A DNA stretch of 64,000 nt, from NCBI RefSeq assembly GCF_019131995.1, contig NZ_JAHONA010000007.1:33580-97579 (forward strand), given 5' to 3'. The translations under genes and the position numbers were made by a program. Each line of letters opens with the position of its first letter. Position 1 is the stretch's first letter. Below, one piece after another: positions 18,294 through 26,802 of the stretch. Origin of the DNA: Collinsella aerofaciens (lineage in GTDB: Bacteria > Actinomycetota > Coriobacteriia > Coriobacteriales > Coriobacteriaceae). The notes under the pieces are model-generated. The model had not been told where the DNA came from. It was given only the letters and a program-made list of their open reading frames with translations, and ran no database searches.

Positions 18294-18417
18294 AGCGCTT
18301 CCTCTCGTATTGCGTGAACATCAACGAGCTGGCGCCGCAAGCGCAGCGCCAAGACACGGTTTTGATTCTACCCCACGACGAAGGCCGCGAGGCACATAAC
18401 AGCGCTCTAACTCGCTC

Positions 18418-19437
18418 CTACAAAACGATGCCGTCCATAGAGTTGGCGACGTTCTCGACCAGCCCGGCGCGCACGGCCTCCGCCGCGGCAAGCGTACCGT
18501 TTTTGACGGCCTCGACCGAGGTGGCACCGTGGCCGATCAGGACCACGCCACGCAGGCCCAGCAGAATGGCGCCGCCCTTAGCATCGCCCGAGAGCTTTGC
18601 CTTGATCTCGCGCATCTGCTTTTTGATGAGCAGCGCGGCGATCTTGGTGCCGAGCGAAGCCATAAAGGCACCCTTGAGCTCTTGCAGCAAAAACTTAGCG
18701 GCGCCCTCGGTTGCCTTGAGCGCGATGTTGCCCGACATGCCATCGGCAACGACGACGTCAAAGTTACCCGAGGTCAGGTCGGTGCCCTCGCAGTTGCCCA
18801 CAAAGCCGGGAACCGCGGCCTTCATGGCCGGGAAGCATGCCTTGGTAAAGTTGGAGCCCTTCTCATCCTCGGTGCCGTTGCCGAGCAGACCGACGCGGGG
18901 ATACTCAATGCCCAAGACGACGCGTGCATAGGCACTACCCATCTGGGCAAAACGCACCATGTCGTCGACCTCGACATCGGGGTTGGCGCCCATGTCGCAC
19001 AGAACCGTCAGGCCGCCGGCGCGGTTGGGCAGTGCGTTGGTGAGGCACGGACGTACCGGTTGCTTCTTGCCCTCGGCCTGATACCTAAACGGCGTCACGT
19101 AGGCGGTAGCGGCAGCGGTCATGGCGCCAGTGGAGCCGGCAGAGAAGAACGCATCCGCGTTGCCCTTCTTAATGGCTCGGCAGGCAAGCACGATCGAGGA
19201 CTTGCGCTTGGTCATCACGGCTCGAATGGGATCGTCATCCATGGCGATGACATCGGGCGCCTCCAAGGCCTCAACGCGAGCGTGAGCCGCGGCAAAGGGG
19301 TTCACGATCTCTGCGGGACCGACGGCCAAGACCTCGATATCGGGATCCGCCGCAAGCGCCGCCTCGATACCGTCGAGGACAACCTGAGGCTTCTCGTCTC
19401 CGCCCACAACGTCTACACAAACGCGAACGTTACTCAT
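18418..19437 (-). CDS. plsX: Phosphate acyltransferase PlsX
   Basis: Transfers the acyl group from acyl-ACP to phosphate, giving acyl-phosphate for PlsY in phospholipid synthesis. The roughly 339-residue protein has the family N-terminus MSNVRVCVDVVGGDEKP and conserved blocks SAGSTGAMTAAA, VLCDMGANPDV and GNIALKATEGAAKF. The frame allows an ATG at 19443. The ATG at 19437 has better spacing (seven bases) from AAGGAG. It is preceded by bL32 and a hairpin that could attenuate read-through, and followed by acpP, a common fatty-acid arrangement. Confidence 0.96.
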   Translation of the reverse strand: MSNVRVCVDVVGGDEKPQVVLDGIEAALAADPDIEVLAVGPAEIVNPFAAAHARVEALEAPDVIAMDDDPIRAVMTKRKSSIVLACRAIKKGNADAFFSAGSTGAMTAAATAYVTPFRYQAEGKKQPVRPCLTNALPNRAGGLTVLCDMGANPDVEVDDMVRFAQMGSAYARVVLGIEYPRVGLLGNGTEDEKGSNFTKACFPAMKAAVPGFVGNCEGTDLTSGNFDVVVADGMSGNIALKATEGAAKFLLQELKGAFMASLGTKIAALLIKKQMREIKAKLSGDAKGGAILLGLRGVVLIGHGATSVEAVKNGTLAAAEAVRAGLVENVANSMDGIVL

Positions 19438-19454
19438 ATACATGCTCCTTATAC

Positions 19455-19484
19455 AAAAATGGCCGACTCATTGAGCCGGCCATT
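19455..19484 (-). terminator. Terminator or attenuator between rpmF and plsX
   Basis: A stem AATGGCCG/CGGCCATT (19459-19466 with 19477-19484) plus inner CTCA/TGAG pairing is followed on the minus strand by TTTTT, immediately before the plsX ribosome-binding site. It should reduce but perhaps not abolish read-through from rpmF. Confidence 0.7.
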
Positions 19485-19524
19485 GTGGTTCCAGTTGGAA
19501 CGGCATCACATCCAGAGTATACAG

Positions 19525-19704
19525 TTACTCGGTAACGATAACCTCGCGGTCCTTGTAGAAACCGCAGCTGGGGCACACGTGGTGCGGGAGCTTGACAGCG
19601 CCGCAACGGGGGCACGTGGACTGAGCCGCAGCCGAGATCTTCATGTTGGCGGAACGGCGGGTGTGAGTGCGGATACGACCCTGCTTTTGTTTAGGTACGG
19701 GCAT
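19525..19704 (-). CDS. rpmF: 50S ribosomal protein bL32
   Basis: A 59-residue ribosomal protein read directly from the sequence: MPVPKQKQGRIRTHTRR at the N-terminus, then CPRCG and CPSCG separated by nine residues, a four-cysteine zinc ribbon. The ATG at 19704 has AAGGAAGG seven bases upstream. It lies between the DUF177 gene and plsX, the widely conserved yceD-rpmF-plsX order. The zinc-binding (C+) form is the one present. Confidence 0.96.
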   Translation of the reverse strand: MPVPKQKQGRIRTHTRRSANMKISAAAQSTCPRCGAVKLPHHVCPSCGFYKDREVIVTE

Positions 19705-19768
19705 AGTGACCTTCCTTATGAACTATCCAGTGTGGCGATTACGCGCAAGTAGCGATACTACCACAGTT

Positions 19769-20323
19769 TTACTCGTCAAGCTTGAGATTCTTCAATGCTG
19801 CAAATGGATTTTCCGTGGCAGCGGCCCATTCGGCCTCTGCTTGAGCGGCGCAATCGCATTGCTCGACGTTGAGATTGATGCCGCAGGTGGGGCACAGGCC
19901 GCGACAATCGGGCTTGCACAGGACAACGAACGGCGTGTCCATGACGACCGCGTCGTTGATGGGCTCGCCCAGATCGACGATGCGATCCTCGCCCAGCAGC
20001 TCGTAGCCGTCTTCGTAGGCCTCGGGGTCCTCGGGCTCGTTAAAGAGATAGAATTCCTCAATCTCACCGGCGATATCAAACGAAGCGGGCTCCAGGCAAC
20101 GGTCGCACTCACCGGTTGCGTGCGCGCGGACCATGCCCGTAAGCAGAACACCGGTGCCGGCATTGGTAAAGACCACGTCGTAGTCAATGCCGTCCTGCAG
20201 CTGGTACTCCTTCTCGCCCACCGTATAGGCGGCGACATCGACCTTGCCGGTCAGCGGATACGAGTCTCCGGGAAACTCGAGCTGCTCGGAAAGATCGACG
20301 GTAACGTTCGGGAACTCAGCCAT
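19769..20323 (-). CDS. DUF177 (YceD-like) protein
   Basis: YceD/DUF177 family protein of about 184 residues, found next to rpmF across bacteria and linked to 23S rRNA metabolism in some lineages; its exact role here is not known. Two cysteine pairs are visible, CDRC around residue 74 and CRGLCPTCG around residue 141, suggesting metal binding, and the tail WAAATENPFAALKNLK is typical. The ATG at 20323 overlaps the upstream stop codon (TAATG); a GTG two codons earlier is less likely. Confidence 0.88.
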   Translation of the reverse strand: MAEFPNVTVDLSEQLEFPGDSYPLTGKVDVAAYTVGEKEYQLQDGIDYDVVFTNAGTGVLLTGMVRAHATGECDRCLEPASFDIAGEIEEFYLFNEPEDPEAYEDGYELLGEDRIVDLGEPINDAVVMDTPFVVLCKPDCRGLCPTCGINLNVEQCDCAAQAEAEWAAATENPFAALKNLKLDE

Positions 20324-20820
20324 TACCACTGACCATTCTGCTGGGCGGCACCCTCGTTAAGCTGCTGGCGACAACGGGTGACGGTGCCGGTCAGGCTCTT
20401 GAGGTTCTCCTCGAGGTGCGTAAAGACCTGCTCGGCGTAATCCTCGGCGGCATAGCGCGTCTCGCGCTCATACTGCTGGGCACGGTCGCGGATGTCGTCG
20501 GCCTGCTGCTGCGCTAAGCGGACGATCTCCTGCTCGCCGGCAATGGTGAGCGCCTGCTGCTGAGCATCGGCGATGATGGAATCGGCCTGAGCGGCGGCGG
20601 AAGCCATAAGCTCCTCGCGCTCCTTGAGGATACGGCGGGACTTCTGCCATTCCTCGGGATAGCTCATGCGGATCTCGTCGAGGATGTTAAAGAAGACGTC
20701 GGCATCGATAACCTTCATCTGGGCGTTCTTGCCGAACGGCGTCTTAGCCTCTTCGATGAGCCCCTCGAGCTCGTCGACAAGACTCACGATCCTGTCGCCA
20801 GGAAAATTCTCGCCCGGCAT
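20323..20820 (-). CDS. Coiled-coil protein, ATP synthase subunit-like
   Basis: A 165-residue soluble protein, mostly helical and rich in Ala, Glu and Gln, with coiled-coil character from about residue 70 onward (MASAAAQADSIIADAQQQAL). It resembles F/V-type ATPase peripheral-stalk subunits and DivIVA-like proteins, but no catalytic motif is present and function is unknown. The ATG at 20820 has AAAGGAG five bases upstream, better than the ATG at 20844. It lies between coaD and the DUF177 gene. Confidence 0.75.
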   Translation of the reverse strand: MPGENFPGDRIVSLVDELEGLIEEAKTPFGKNAQMKVIDADVFFNILDEIRMSYPEEWQKSRRILKEREELMASAAAQADSIIADAQQQALTIAGEQEIVRLAQQQADDIRDRAQQYERETRYAAEDYAEQVFTHLEENLKSLTGTVTRCRQQLNEGAAQQNGQW

Positions 20821-20888
20821 CCGGTCTCCTTTCATAGGTAACATATCATCGTGTTAGTTTACCACATGCCACCAGGCATTAAAAAACG

Positions 20889-21386
20889 TCACGAAAAGCG
20901 ATGTTTAAGCGCCTTGACCACATTGGGCGGAACAAAATTAGAGACGTCGCTACCGAGCGAGGCAATCTGGCGAACCACCGAGCTCGAGATATAGCCGTAC
21001 TGCGGCGCACTCATGACAAAGATGGACTCCAGCTCGCTATCCAGGCGGTAGTTGAGGTCGGCCTGCTGCAGCTCGTACTCAAAGTCGGTCATGGCACGCA
21101 GGCCCTTGACCACGGCTCCTGCTCCCTGTTCGCGGGCAAAATCGACCAAGAGCCCGGTGAAGGGCAGCACCTCGACGCCGTCAATATCACCGAGCGCCTC
21201 ACGGGCCAGCGCCACGCGCTCGTCGAGCATAAACGTGGTGCCGACGCCGTTTTTGCCCTGCGACTCGGCAACGGCCACAATCACGCTGGGAAAGATGCGG
21301 CGGGCGCGGCGGATGACGTCGATATGGCCAAACGTGATGGGATCGAAGGTGCCCGGGACGATTACGCGGTTAATGGTGTCACTCAT
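20889..21386 (-). CDS. coaD: Phosphopantetheine adenylyltransferase
   Basis: Catalyses the penultimate step of coenzyme A synthesis, ATP plus 4'-phosphopantetheine to dephospho-CoA. The 165-residue protein has the nucleotidyltransferase motif GTFDPITFGHIDVI near the N-terminus, the conserved KGLRAMTDFEYELQQA, and ISSSVVRQIASLG near the C-terminus. The ATG at 21386 (MSDTINRVIVPG) overlaps the end of rsmD by eight bases. The 24 extra codons of the longer frame lie inside rsmD and are not used. The rsmD-coaD pairing is widespread. Confidence 0.97.
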   Translation of the reverse strand: MSDTINRVIVPGTFDPITFGHIDVIRRARRIFPSVIVAVAESQGKNGVGTTFMLDERVALAREALGDIDGVEVLPFTGLLVDFAREQGAGAVVKGLRAMTDFEYELQQADLNYRLDSELESIFVMSAPQYGYISSSVVRQIASLGSDVSNFVPPNVVKALKHRFS

Positions 21387-22008
21387 GGGCATCCTCCGTG
21401 GGTGCGTCGCTATCGTTGCCATCATCCTCGCCGTTGCCAACCCAGCGAAGCAAGTCAACCGAGGTTATGCCGTAACGCTTCTCGCGCACGGTCTCAAAGC
21501 CTGCCGGATGTGCGCCCGTATCGGCCGCAGCGTGCTCAAAGAGCGCGTAGGCACCCTGCGACAGCAAGCCTTGCTGAGCCAGGTTCTGCAGCAGCTCCTC
21601 GACCGGCTCGGCACCAAAAGCATAGGGCGGGTCGAGCAGGACCAGGTCAAAGGGACCGCCCGGCACGCGGCCGCGCGAGGCGCTTGCCAGCACGTCACCC
21701 GTCACCACGCGCCAACGCGCACGGTCACGGCACAGCGACTCGATATTCTTGGTAATCAGACGAGCAGCGTTGCGATCGATCTCGAACGTGGTGAGCGAGC
21801 GGGCACCACGCGAGAGCATCTCAATGCCCAAGGCGCCGGAGCCGCCAAAGGCATCCAGCACGCGGACCTCGTCCAGATCGAAGTCGAATGCCGACATGAC
21901 CATAGATGCGCACGCCTCGCGCACGCGATCGGTCGTGGGGCGGGTGACATCGCGACCACGGGGCTCCTCGATCTTACGACCGCGCCATTCGCCGCCGATG
22001 ATTCTCAT
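21379..22008 (-). CDS. rsmD: 16S rRNA (guanine-966-N2)-methyltransferase
   Basis: S-adenosylmethionine-dependent methyltransferase of the RsmD family, which methylates G966 of 16S rRNA. The 209-residue protein starts MRIIGGEWRGRKIEEPRG, the usual RsmD N-terminus. It contains VLDAFGGSGALGIEMLSRGA (cofactor site, about residues 49-68) and the catalytic DPPY motif in LVLLDPPYAFG. Its ATG overlaps the recG stop (ATGA), and its end overlaps coaD, so recG-rsmD-coaD is one translationally coupled unit. Confidence 0.96.
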   Translation of the reverse strand: MRIIGGEWRGRKIEEPRGRDVTRPTTDRVREACASMVMSAFDFDLDEVRVLDAFGGSGALGIEMLSRGARSLTTFEIDRNAARLITKNIESLCRDRARWRVVTGDVLASASRGRVPGGPFDLVLLDPPYAFGAEPVEELLQNLAQQGLLSQGAYALFEHAAADTGAHPAGFETVREKRYGITSVDLLRWVGNGEDDGNDSDAPTEDAHE

Positions 22009-24182
22009 CCTCCGCTGACCTCCTTAAAGATGTGTCGATACCGCATGGCGACCGCATCGCGTAGAGGGCGCGTCGCCACGGAGTCAAGGTTGCAAGCATA
22101 CCGCAAGAGCTCGACCGCGTCCAAATGAGCCCACTCGATCAATTCCTCGTCGGCATCCAGGTCCACAAAGCGCAAGGTCACGCCGCCATGCTGGCGGTAA
22201 CCCAGGATTTCGCCCTCGTGGCGCAGACGCAGGTCCATCTGGGCGAGCGTAAAGCCGTCCGAGGTCTTCTCGAGCGACTGGAGGCGGTCTTGAGCCGCCG
22301 ACGCGCCGCCGTTGCCCTTGGAGTGCGTCATGACCAGGCACGTACCCGACACGCTGCCGCGGCCTACGCGCCCGCGCAGCTGATGCAAGGCCGCCAAACC
22401 AAAGCGCTCGCCATTCTCGATGACCATGACGGTGGTGTTGGGCACGTCAACGCCCACCTCGACCACCGTGGTCGATACGAGCACGTCGATCTCGCCGCGC
22501 TTGAAGGCATCGATGACCCGGTCCTTCTCCCCCGCCGGCATGCGGCCATGAAGACGATCGATGGCAAGCCCCGGTAATGCCAGACGAAGGCGATCGAGCT
22601 CGGTCGCCGTGTCATGCAGAGGCACGGGCACGGTCACGCGGCCTTCGTCGTCGCGAGCGATGCCGGGTACGTCTTCGAGTTCATCGGCCGAATCGCTCGG
22701 CTCCACGAGCGGACAGATAACATAGGCTTGCTGCCCCTTTTCGTGCGCCTCGCGGATGGCGCCATAGGCCAGGTCGCGACTCGACTCGGTGAGAACGCGC
22801 GTCGTCACGCCGGCACCCGGAACGGGGCGATGGCGGATGATGCTCGTATCCAGGTCGCCGTACACCGAAAGCGCCAGCGTACGCGGGATCGGCGTGGCAG
22901 TCATGACCAGCAAGTCGGCACCCGGGCCTTTTGCGCGCAGGGCGTTACGCTGGCCCACGCCAAAGCGGTGCTGCTCGTCGATCACCACAAGCGACAAATG
23001 CCTGAACGTGACGTTCTCCGAAAGCACCGCATGGGTACCAAAGAGCACGTCGAGCTCGCCAGACTGGAGCCGAGTATGAATCTGTTCACGCTCGGCCGCC
23101 GGCGTGGCTCCCGTCAGGAGCGCCCAAGTCATGCCAGCCTGCGAGAGTAAGGGGCCGGTCTTATCGGCATATTGACGCGCCAGCACGCCCGTGGGCGCCA
23201 TAACGCAGGCCTGGGTGCTGCTATCGGCCGCAACCGCCAACGCGCAGGCGGCAACGGCGGTCTTACCGGTACCGACGTCGCCCAGCAGCAGACGGTTCAT
23301 CACGCGACCGCCATCGCACATGTCATGCAGGATGTCTTGAAATGCAGCCTCCTGCTCATCGCTCAGCGAAAACGGCAGGGCCTGTTTAAGCGCAGCCAAA
23401 TGCTCGCCCGCGGCATGCGCATAAGGCACTACGTCGACCATACCGCCGTCATTGCGCAGGCGCAACGCGAGTTGCAGGTAGAGACACTCCTCGTAGGCGA
23501 GACGCCGGCGCGCGATGTCGCGCTCGGCCATGCTCGAGGGAAAGTGAATCGAGCGCAGGGCACGGGCATTGCTCATGAGCTTCCGCTTTGCACGCAGCGG
23601 TGCGGGAATGGGATCAAACGGATAGGCAGCCACTTCGAGCGCACCGCTCACGATACGGCGCATCCACGCCTGGCTCACACCGTCGCTTACGTAGTGGACC
23701 GGCAGGATGGTGCCGGCAGCACGCCCCTCCTCGAGCTTCTCGAAGTGCGGGGAGGCCATCTGCTTAAAGCCGTAGGCAAACTCGACCTTGCCCATCACCG
23801 CCAGACGGTCGCCCCGTTTGAGCTGCTGGGCAATCCAAGGCTGACGGAAAAAGGCAACCTGCAGCACGCCCGTCTCGTCCACGAGCGAGACCTCAGTCAC
23901 CTGCATGCGCGGACGGGGCTGTTTTTGCACAATACGGTCGACCGTGGCGATGATGGTGCATACGGTGCCGATGGGCGCCATCTCGATGGACCACGAGCGA
24001 GTGAAATCCAGGTAGCGATGAGGAATATGGAGAAGGAGGTCCCCCACCGTCCGAATTCCCAGACGGCGAAGGGCCTCCTCACGTTTACCCGAAACATATT
24101 TGAGTCGCGCGATATCCTCATCGAGCGCATTGCTCTGGGCAAAGCGCTCCGAGACGCGCGGCACGGAGCACAGCTCGGACAT
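22005..24182 (-). CDS. recG: ATP-dependent DNA helicase RecG
   Basis: Branch-migrating helicase that processes stalled forks and recombination intermediates. The 725-residue protein has an N-terminal wedge/OB domain (about 60-160) and superfamily 2 helicase motifs: Walker A GDVGTGKT (301-308), DEQH box VVIDEQHRFG, MTATPIPRTL, and motif VI region HQLRGRVGRG. The ATG at 24182 is eleven bases from the fakA stop. The recG stop overlaps the rsmD start. Confidence 0.97.
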   Translation of the reverse strand: MSELCSVPRVSERFAQSNALDEDIARLKYVSGKREEALRRLGIRTVGDLLLHIPHRYLDFTRSWSIEMAPIGTVCTIIATVDRIVQKQPRPRMQVTEVSLVDETGVLQVAFFRQPWIAQQLKRGDRLAVMGKVEFAYGFKQMASPHFEKLEEGRAAGTILPVHYVSDGVSQAWMRRIVSGALEVAAYPFDPIPAPLRAKRKLMSNARALRSIHFPSSMAERDIARRRLAYEECLYLQLALRLRNDGGMVDVVPYAHAAGEHLAALKQALPFSLSDEQEAAFQDILHDMCDGGRVMNRLLLGDVGTGKTAVAACALAVAADSSTQACVMAPTGVLARQYADKTGPLLSQAGMTWALLTGATPAAEREQIHTRLQSGELDVLFGTHAVLSENVTFRHLSLVVIDEQHRFGVGQRNALRAKGPGADLLVMTATPIPRTLALSVYGDLDTSIIRHRPVPGAGVTTRVLTESSRDLAYGAIREAHEKGQQAYVICPLVEPSDSADELEDVPGIARDDEGRVTVPVPLHDTATELDRLRLALPGLAIDRLHGRMPAGEKDRVIDAFKRGEIDVLVSTTVVEVGVDVPNTTVMVIENGERFGLAALHQLRGRVGRGSVSGTCLVMTHSKGNGGASAAQDRLQSLEKTSDGFTLAQMDLRLRHEGEILGYRQHGGVTLRFVDLDADEELIEWAHLDAVELLRYACNLDSVATRPLRDAVAMRYRHIFKEVSGG

Positions 24183-24192
24183 GGCCAGTTGC

Positions 24193-25854
24193 CTACTCGA
24201 TCGAGAAGATCACAGGATAGAGCGGCTGCTCGCCACGATGGGCATCAATCTCCAGATCGGGCTGAGCCTCCTCGATGGCGTCGACGATCTCCTGGAAGGC
24301 CTCATCGGACAAATCCTCGCCAGCCAGAATCGTCAGCGCGTCGCCCTCCTCTTCCTCCTGCATGCGGTTGATGCAGTCGAGCGTGACCTGCTTCACGTCG
24401 GAGCCGACCACATCGATGGAGCCGGCGATGATACCCATGACGTCACCGGAGTGAATCGGCGAGCCGTCGGAGGCGCTGGAATCGCGCACGGCACGGGTGA
24501 CCTCGCCATCGCGGACCTCGCTGATGGCATCGACCATAGCGGCAACAGCATCCTCGAGCTCGGAATCGGGCAGGACCGCGAACAGCGCGGAGAAGGCCTG
24601 CGGGACGGTCTTGGTGGGAACGACGGCAACCTTCTTGTCGGTGCAGGCAGAGGCAGCGGCCTCGGCAGCCATGCGGATGTTGCCGTTGTTGGGCAGGATG
24701 ATGACCGAGGTCGCGTTGACCTGGTCGACGGCGCCCAGCAAGTCGGCGGTCGAGGGGTTCATGGTCTGGCCACCCGACACGATCACATCGACGCCGAGGG
24801 ACTTGAGGATGTCAGCCTCACCAGAGCCAGCCGCAACGGCGACAAAGCCCAGAGCCTTCGCGGGCTCGGCAGACTTCTCCTGGTCCTCATGGATCTTAGC
24901 GGTGCGGTCGTGGGCCTCCATCTCCATGTTGTGGATAAAGACCTCATAGATCTGACCGAGCTGCAGCATATGCTCGAGCACCAGGTTGGGGGTGTTGGAG
25001 TGCACGTGGATCTTGTAGTCGGGGTAGGCGCCCACGAGCAGCTCACAGTCGCCCATAGAGCCCAGGAACTTCAGGCACTCGTCCTCGTCAAAGGGAGCAT
25101 CGGCCTTAAAGAGGAACTCGTTGCAGTAGCGGAACTCCGAGCCCTCCCAGTCGTCGTTAGCCTCGATCTCAACACGGCCAAGAGCGGCATCGCGAGCAGA
25201 GCCGGCGGAATCGAACGTAGCGGAGAAATCCTCGACCACGGTGCTGCGGCCAAGGGCGGCGGCAACAAAGTTCTCCAAGAAGATGGCAAAGCCAAAGGCG
25301 CCGGAGTCGACCACGCCGTTCTCCTTGAGGACGGGCAGCAGGTCGGGCGTGCGGGCGACGGACTGGTAGGCCTCGACGACGATGGCGTCGAGCGCATCCT
25401 CGGCAGAGAACTTCTTCTTCTCGCACTCGTCTGCCTTCGTCGAAACATCACGCAGGACCGTGAGGATCGTGCCCTCGATGGGCTTACGAACAGCCTGGAA
25501 GGCAACCTTGACGGCACGACGGAAGGCGAAGGCGATATTGGCGGACGTAATGGGCTCATCGGCAGAGACAAGGCCCTCGGCCACGCCGCGCAAGATCTGC
25601 GAGGTGATGACGCCGGAGTTGCCGCGGGCGCCCATCAGGGAGCCGTGGGTGATGGCGCCAGCAATGGCCTCCATGTCGGCATCGGCGGGAAGGGCGGAAA
25701 GCTCCTTGGTCACCGAGGCGAGCGTAAGCGACATGTTGGTGCCGGTGTCACCGTCGGGTACGGGGAAGACGTTGAGCTTGTTGATCTCCTCGGCCTTGTC
25801 GGAAACGGCAGCCGCAGCGATCGGAAAACAGGTGCGAATGGTCTTTGCAATCAT
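24193..25854 (-). CDS. fakA: Fatty acid kinase ATP-binding subunit FakA-like (DAK2/YloV)
   Basis: Member of the DAK2/YloV family. In firmicutes FakA phosphorylates fatty acids presented by a FakB partner for use in phospholipids. The 553-residue protein has an N-terminal DhaL-type kinase domain with NKLNVFPVPDGDTGTNM (residues about 26-42) carrying the Mg-ATP aspartates, a middle region, and the C-terminal FakA domain ending IDAHRGEQPLYPVIFSIE. It lies between the Asp23-type gene and recG, the conserved asp23-yloV-recG order. No fakB is in the window. Confidence 0.93.
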   Translation of the reverse strand: MIAKTIRTCFPIAAAAVSDKAEEINKLNVFPVPDGDTGTNMSLTLASVTKELSALPADADMEAIAGAITHGSLMGARGNSGVITSQILRGVAEGLVSADEPITSANIAFAFRRAVKVAFQAVRKPIEGTILTVLRDVSTKADECEKKKFSAEDALDAIVVEAYQSVARTPDLLPVLKENGVVDSGAFGFAIFLENFVAAALGRSTVVEDFSATFDSAGSARDAALGRVEIEANDDWEGSEFRYCNEFLFKADAPFDEDECLKFLGSMGDCELLVGAYPDYKIHVHSNTPNLVLEHMLQLGQIYEVFIHNMEMEAHDRTAKIHEDQEKSAEPAKALGFVAVAAGSGEADILKSLGVDVIVSGGQTMNPSTADLLGAVDQVNATSVIILPNNGNIRMAAEAAASACTDKKVAVVPTKTVPQAFSALFAVLPDSELEDAVAAMVDAISEVRDGEVTRAVRDSSASDGSPIHSGDVMGIIAGSIDVVGSDVKQVTLDCINRMQEEEEGDALTILAGEDLSDEAFQEIVDAIEEAQPDLEIDAHRGEQPLYPVIFSIE

Positions 25855-25881
25855 AAGTGATGAAATCTCCGTATTCGGATG

Positions 25882-26238
25882 CTAGTTCAGACGGCTCTTG
25901 AGCGCGTCGATGTGAATGCCGATCTTAAGGCTGGCGGGATCGATTTGGGCGATCTCCTGCAGGGTGAAGGCGACGGAGCTCGAAAGATTGTGGCAGACGG
26001 ACTTCATGTTGACGCCGTTCTCGAGCACGACGTGAAGGTCGACCGTAAGGCCGTTCTCGTCGGCGGAAACAAGCACGCCCTTGCGGAGGCGCTGGCCGGC
26101 AAGCAGGCGCACGCTCTCGGCGCCCTGCAGCTGTTCGGCCATACCGACGACGCCGTAGCACGTCATCGCGGCATAACCGGCAATATCGGCAATAACGTCG
26201 TTCGAGACGCTCAGGCTGCCGTTAATGGTCTCAGACAC
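25882..26238 (-). CDS. Asp23/Gls24 family envelope stress protein
   Basis: Asp23/Gls24 family protein (about 118 residues), associated in Gram-positives with envelope homeostasis and commonly next to fakA. Conserved features are SNDVIADIAGYAAMTCYGVVG and the LEN-V repeats that form the small alpha/beta fold. The frame extends upstream to 26271. A GTG at 26238 (MSETINGSLSV) has AAGGAG six bases before it and is the likely start. It is 27 bases upstream of fakA and co-transcribed with it. Confidence 0.9.
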   Translation of the reverse strand: MSETINGSLSVSNDVIADIAGYAAMTCYGVVGMAEQLQGAESVRLLAGQRLRKGVLVSADENGLTVDLHVVLENGVNMKSVCHNLSSSVAFTLQEIAQIDPASLKIGIHIDALKSRLN

Positions 26239-26396
26239 AAGAATCTCCTTTTCTGGTGCTCGCGGCACCATGTCGTGGGAGCAATCATTCCAACATTTTA
26301 CAACGACCGCGCCATGTTAAGGCCACGGGGTTCGCGATTACATCCTCGACACGAAATGTTGATACGGTAACGTTCGCCACCGGTGATCGCGGCATG

Positions 26397-26426
26397 AAAA
26401 AACCCGCCGCATAAGCGACGGGTTTT
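26397..26426 (-). terminator. Terminator of the tRNA-Asn pair
   Basis: A GC stem (26401-26410 with 26415-26424) with a TTAT loop is followed on the minus strand by a six-base T-run. It lies just downstream of the second tRNA-Asn. Confidence 0.85.
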
Positions 26427-26432
26427 AAAACC

Positions 26433-26507
26433 TGGCTCCCCGGGTAGGACTCGAACCTACAACAGCGCGGTTAACAGCCGCGTGCTCTACCATTGAGCTA
26501 CCGAGGA
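26433..26507 (-). tRNA. tRNA-Asn (anticodon GTT), copy 2
   Basis: A 75-base cloverleaf reads on the minus strand from TCCTCGGTAGCTC to a genomically encoded CCA. The anticodon loop is CTGTTAA, giving anticodon GTT. The T-loop GTTCGAGTC and the acceptor stem are complete. It is identical to the copy at 26541 and lies 33 bases downstream of it. Confidence 0.97.
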
Positions 26508-26540
26508 ATTTAAAGCCCAACGGAAAGGGCTGGAAAATTC

Positions 26541-26615
26541 TGGCTCCCCGGGTAGGACTCGAACCTACAACAGCGCGGTTAACAGCCGCGTGCTCTACCA
26601 TTGAGCTACCGAGGA
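26541..26615 (-). tRNA. tRNA-Asn (anticodon GTT), copy 1
   Basis: Identical in all 75 bases to the copy at 26433, including the encoded CCA. The two appear to form a single tandem transcript, as there is no terminator between them. Confidence 0.97.
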
Positions 26616-26700
26616 ATAGGTGCGTGCTCTCAAGCAACGAAGTTTATTATACGGACGATTGGGCGAAGGGCAAGAACTTTTTTAAGAAATTTTCCGACCC

Positions 26701-26754
26701 AGTCGTTGGGGACGTTCTTAAACGACTAGTCATTTAAGAACGTCCCCAACGACT
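26701..26754. repeat. 22-bp perfect inverted repeat
   Basis: Arms at 26701-26722 and 26733-26754 are perfect inverse complements around a ten-base spacer that includes ACTAGT. The arms contain GGGGACGTTC. There is no T-run on either strand, and a separate proper rpoD terminator lies only seven bases away. A dispersed intergenic element is more likely than a terminator. Confidence 0.7.
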
Positions 26755-26761
26755 ACATAAA

Positions 26762-26791
26762 GCGCCCTCAAGCGGATGTGCTTGAGGGCGC
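26762..26791 (-). terminator. rpoD terminator
   Basis: A 12-bp perfect stem GCGCCCTCAAGC (26762-26773 with 26780-26791) with a six-base loop is followed by TTTAT on the minus strand, 11 bases after the rpoD stop. Confidence 0.85.
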
Positions 26792-26802
26792 CTCTTGCTT
26801 GA

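Noticed and set aside
26433..26615. Two identical 75-base units as a minimal CRISPR or direct repeat
   Set aside because: Each unit folds as a complete tRNA-Asn with encoded CCA; the spacing sequence is not a spacer array.
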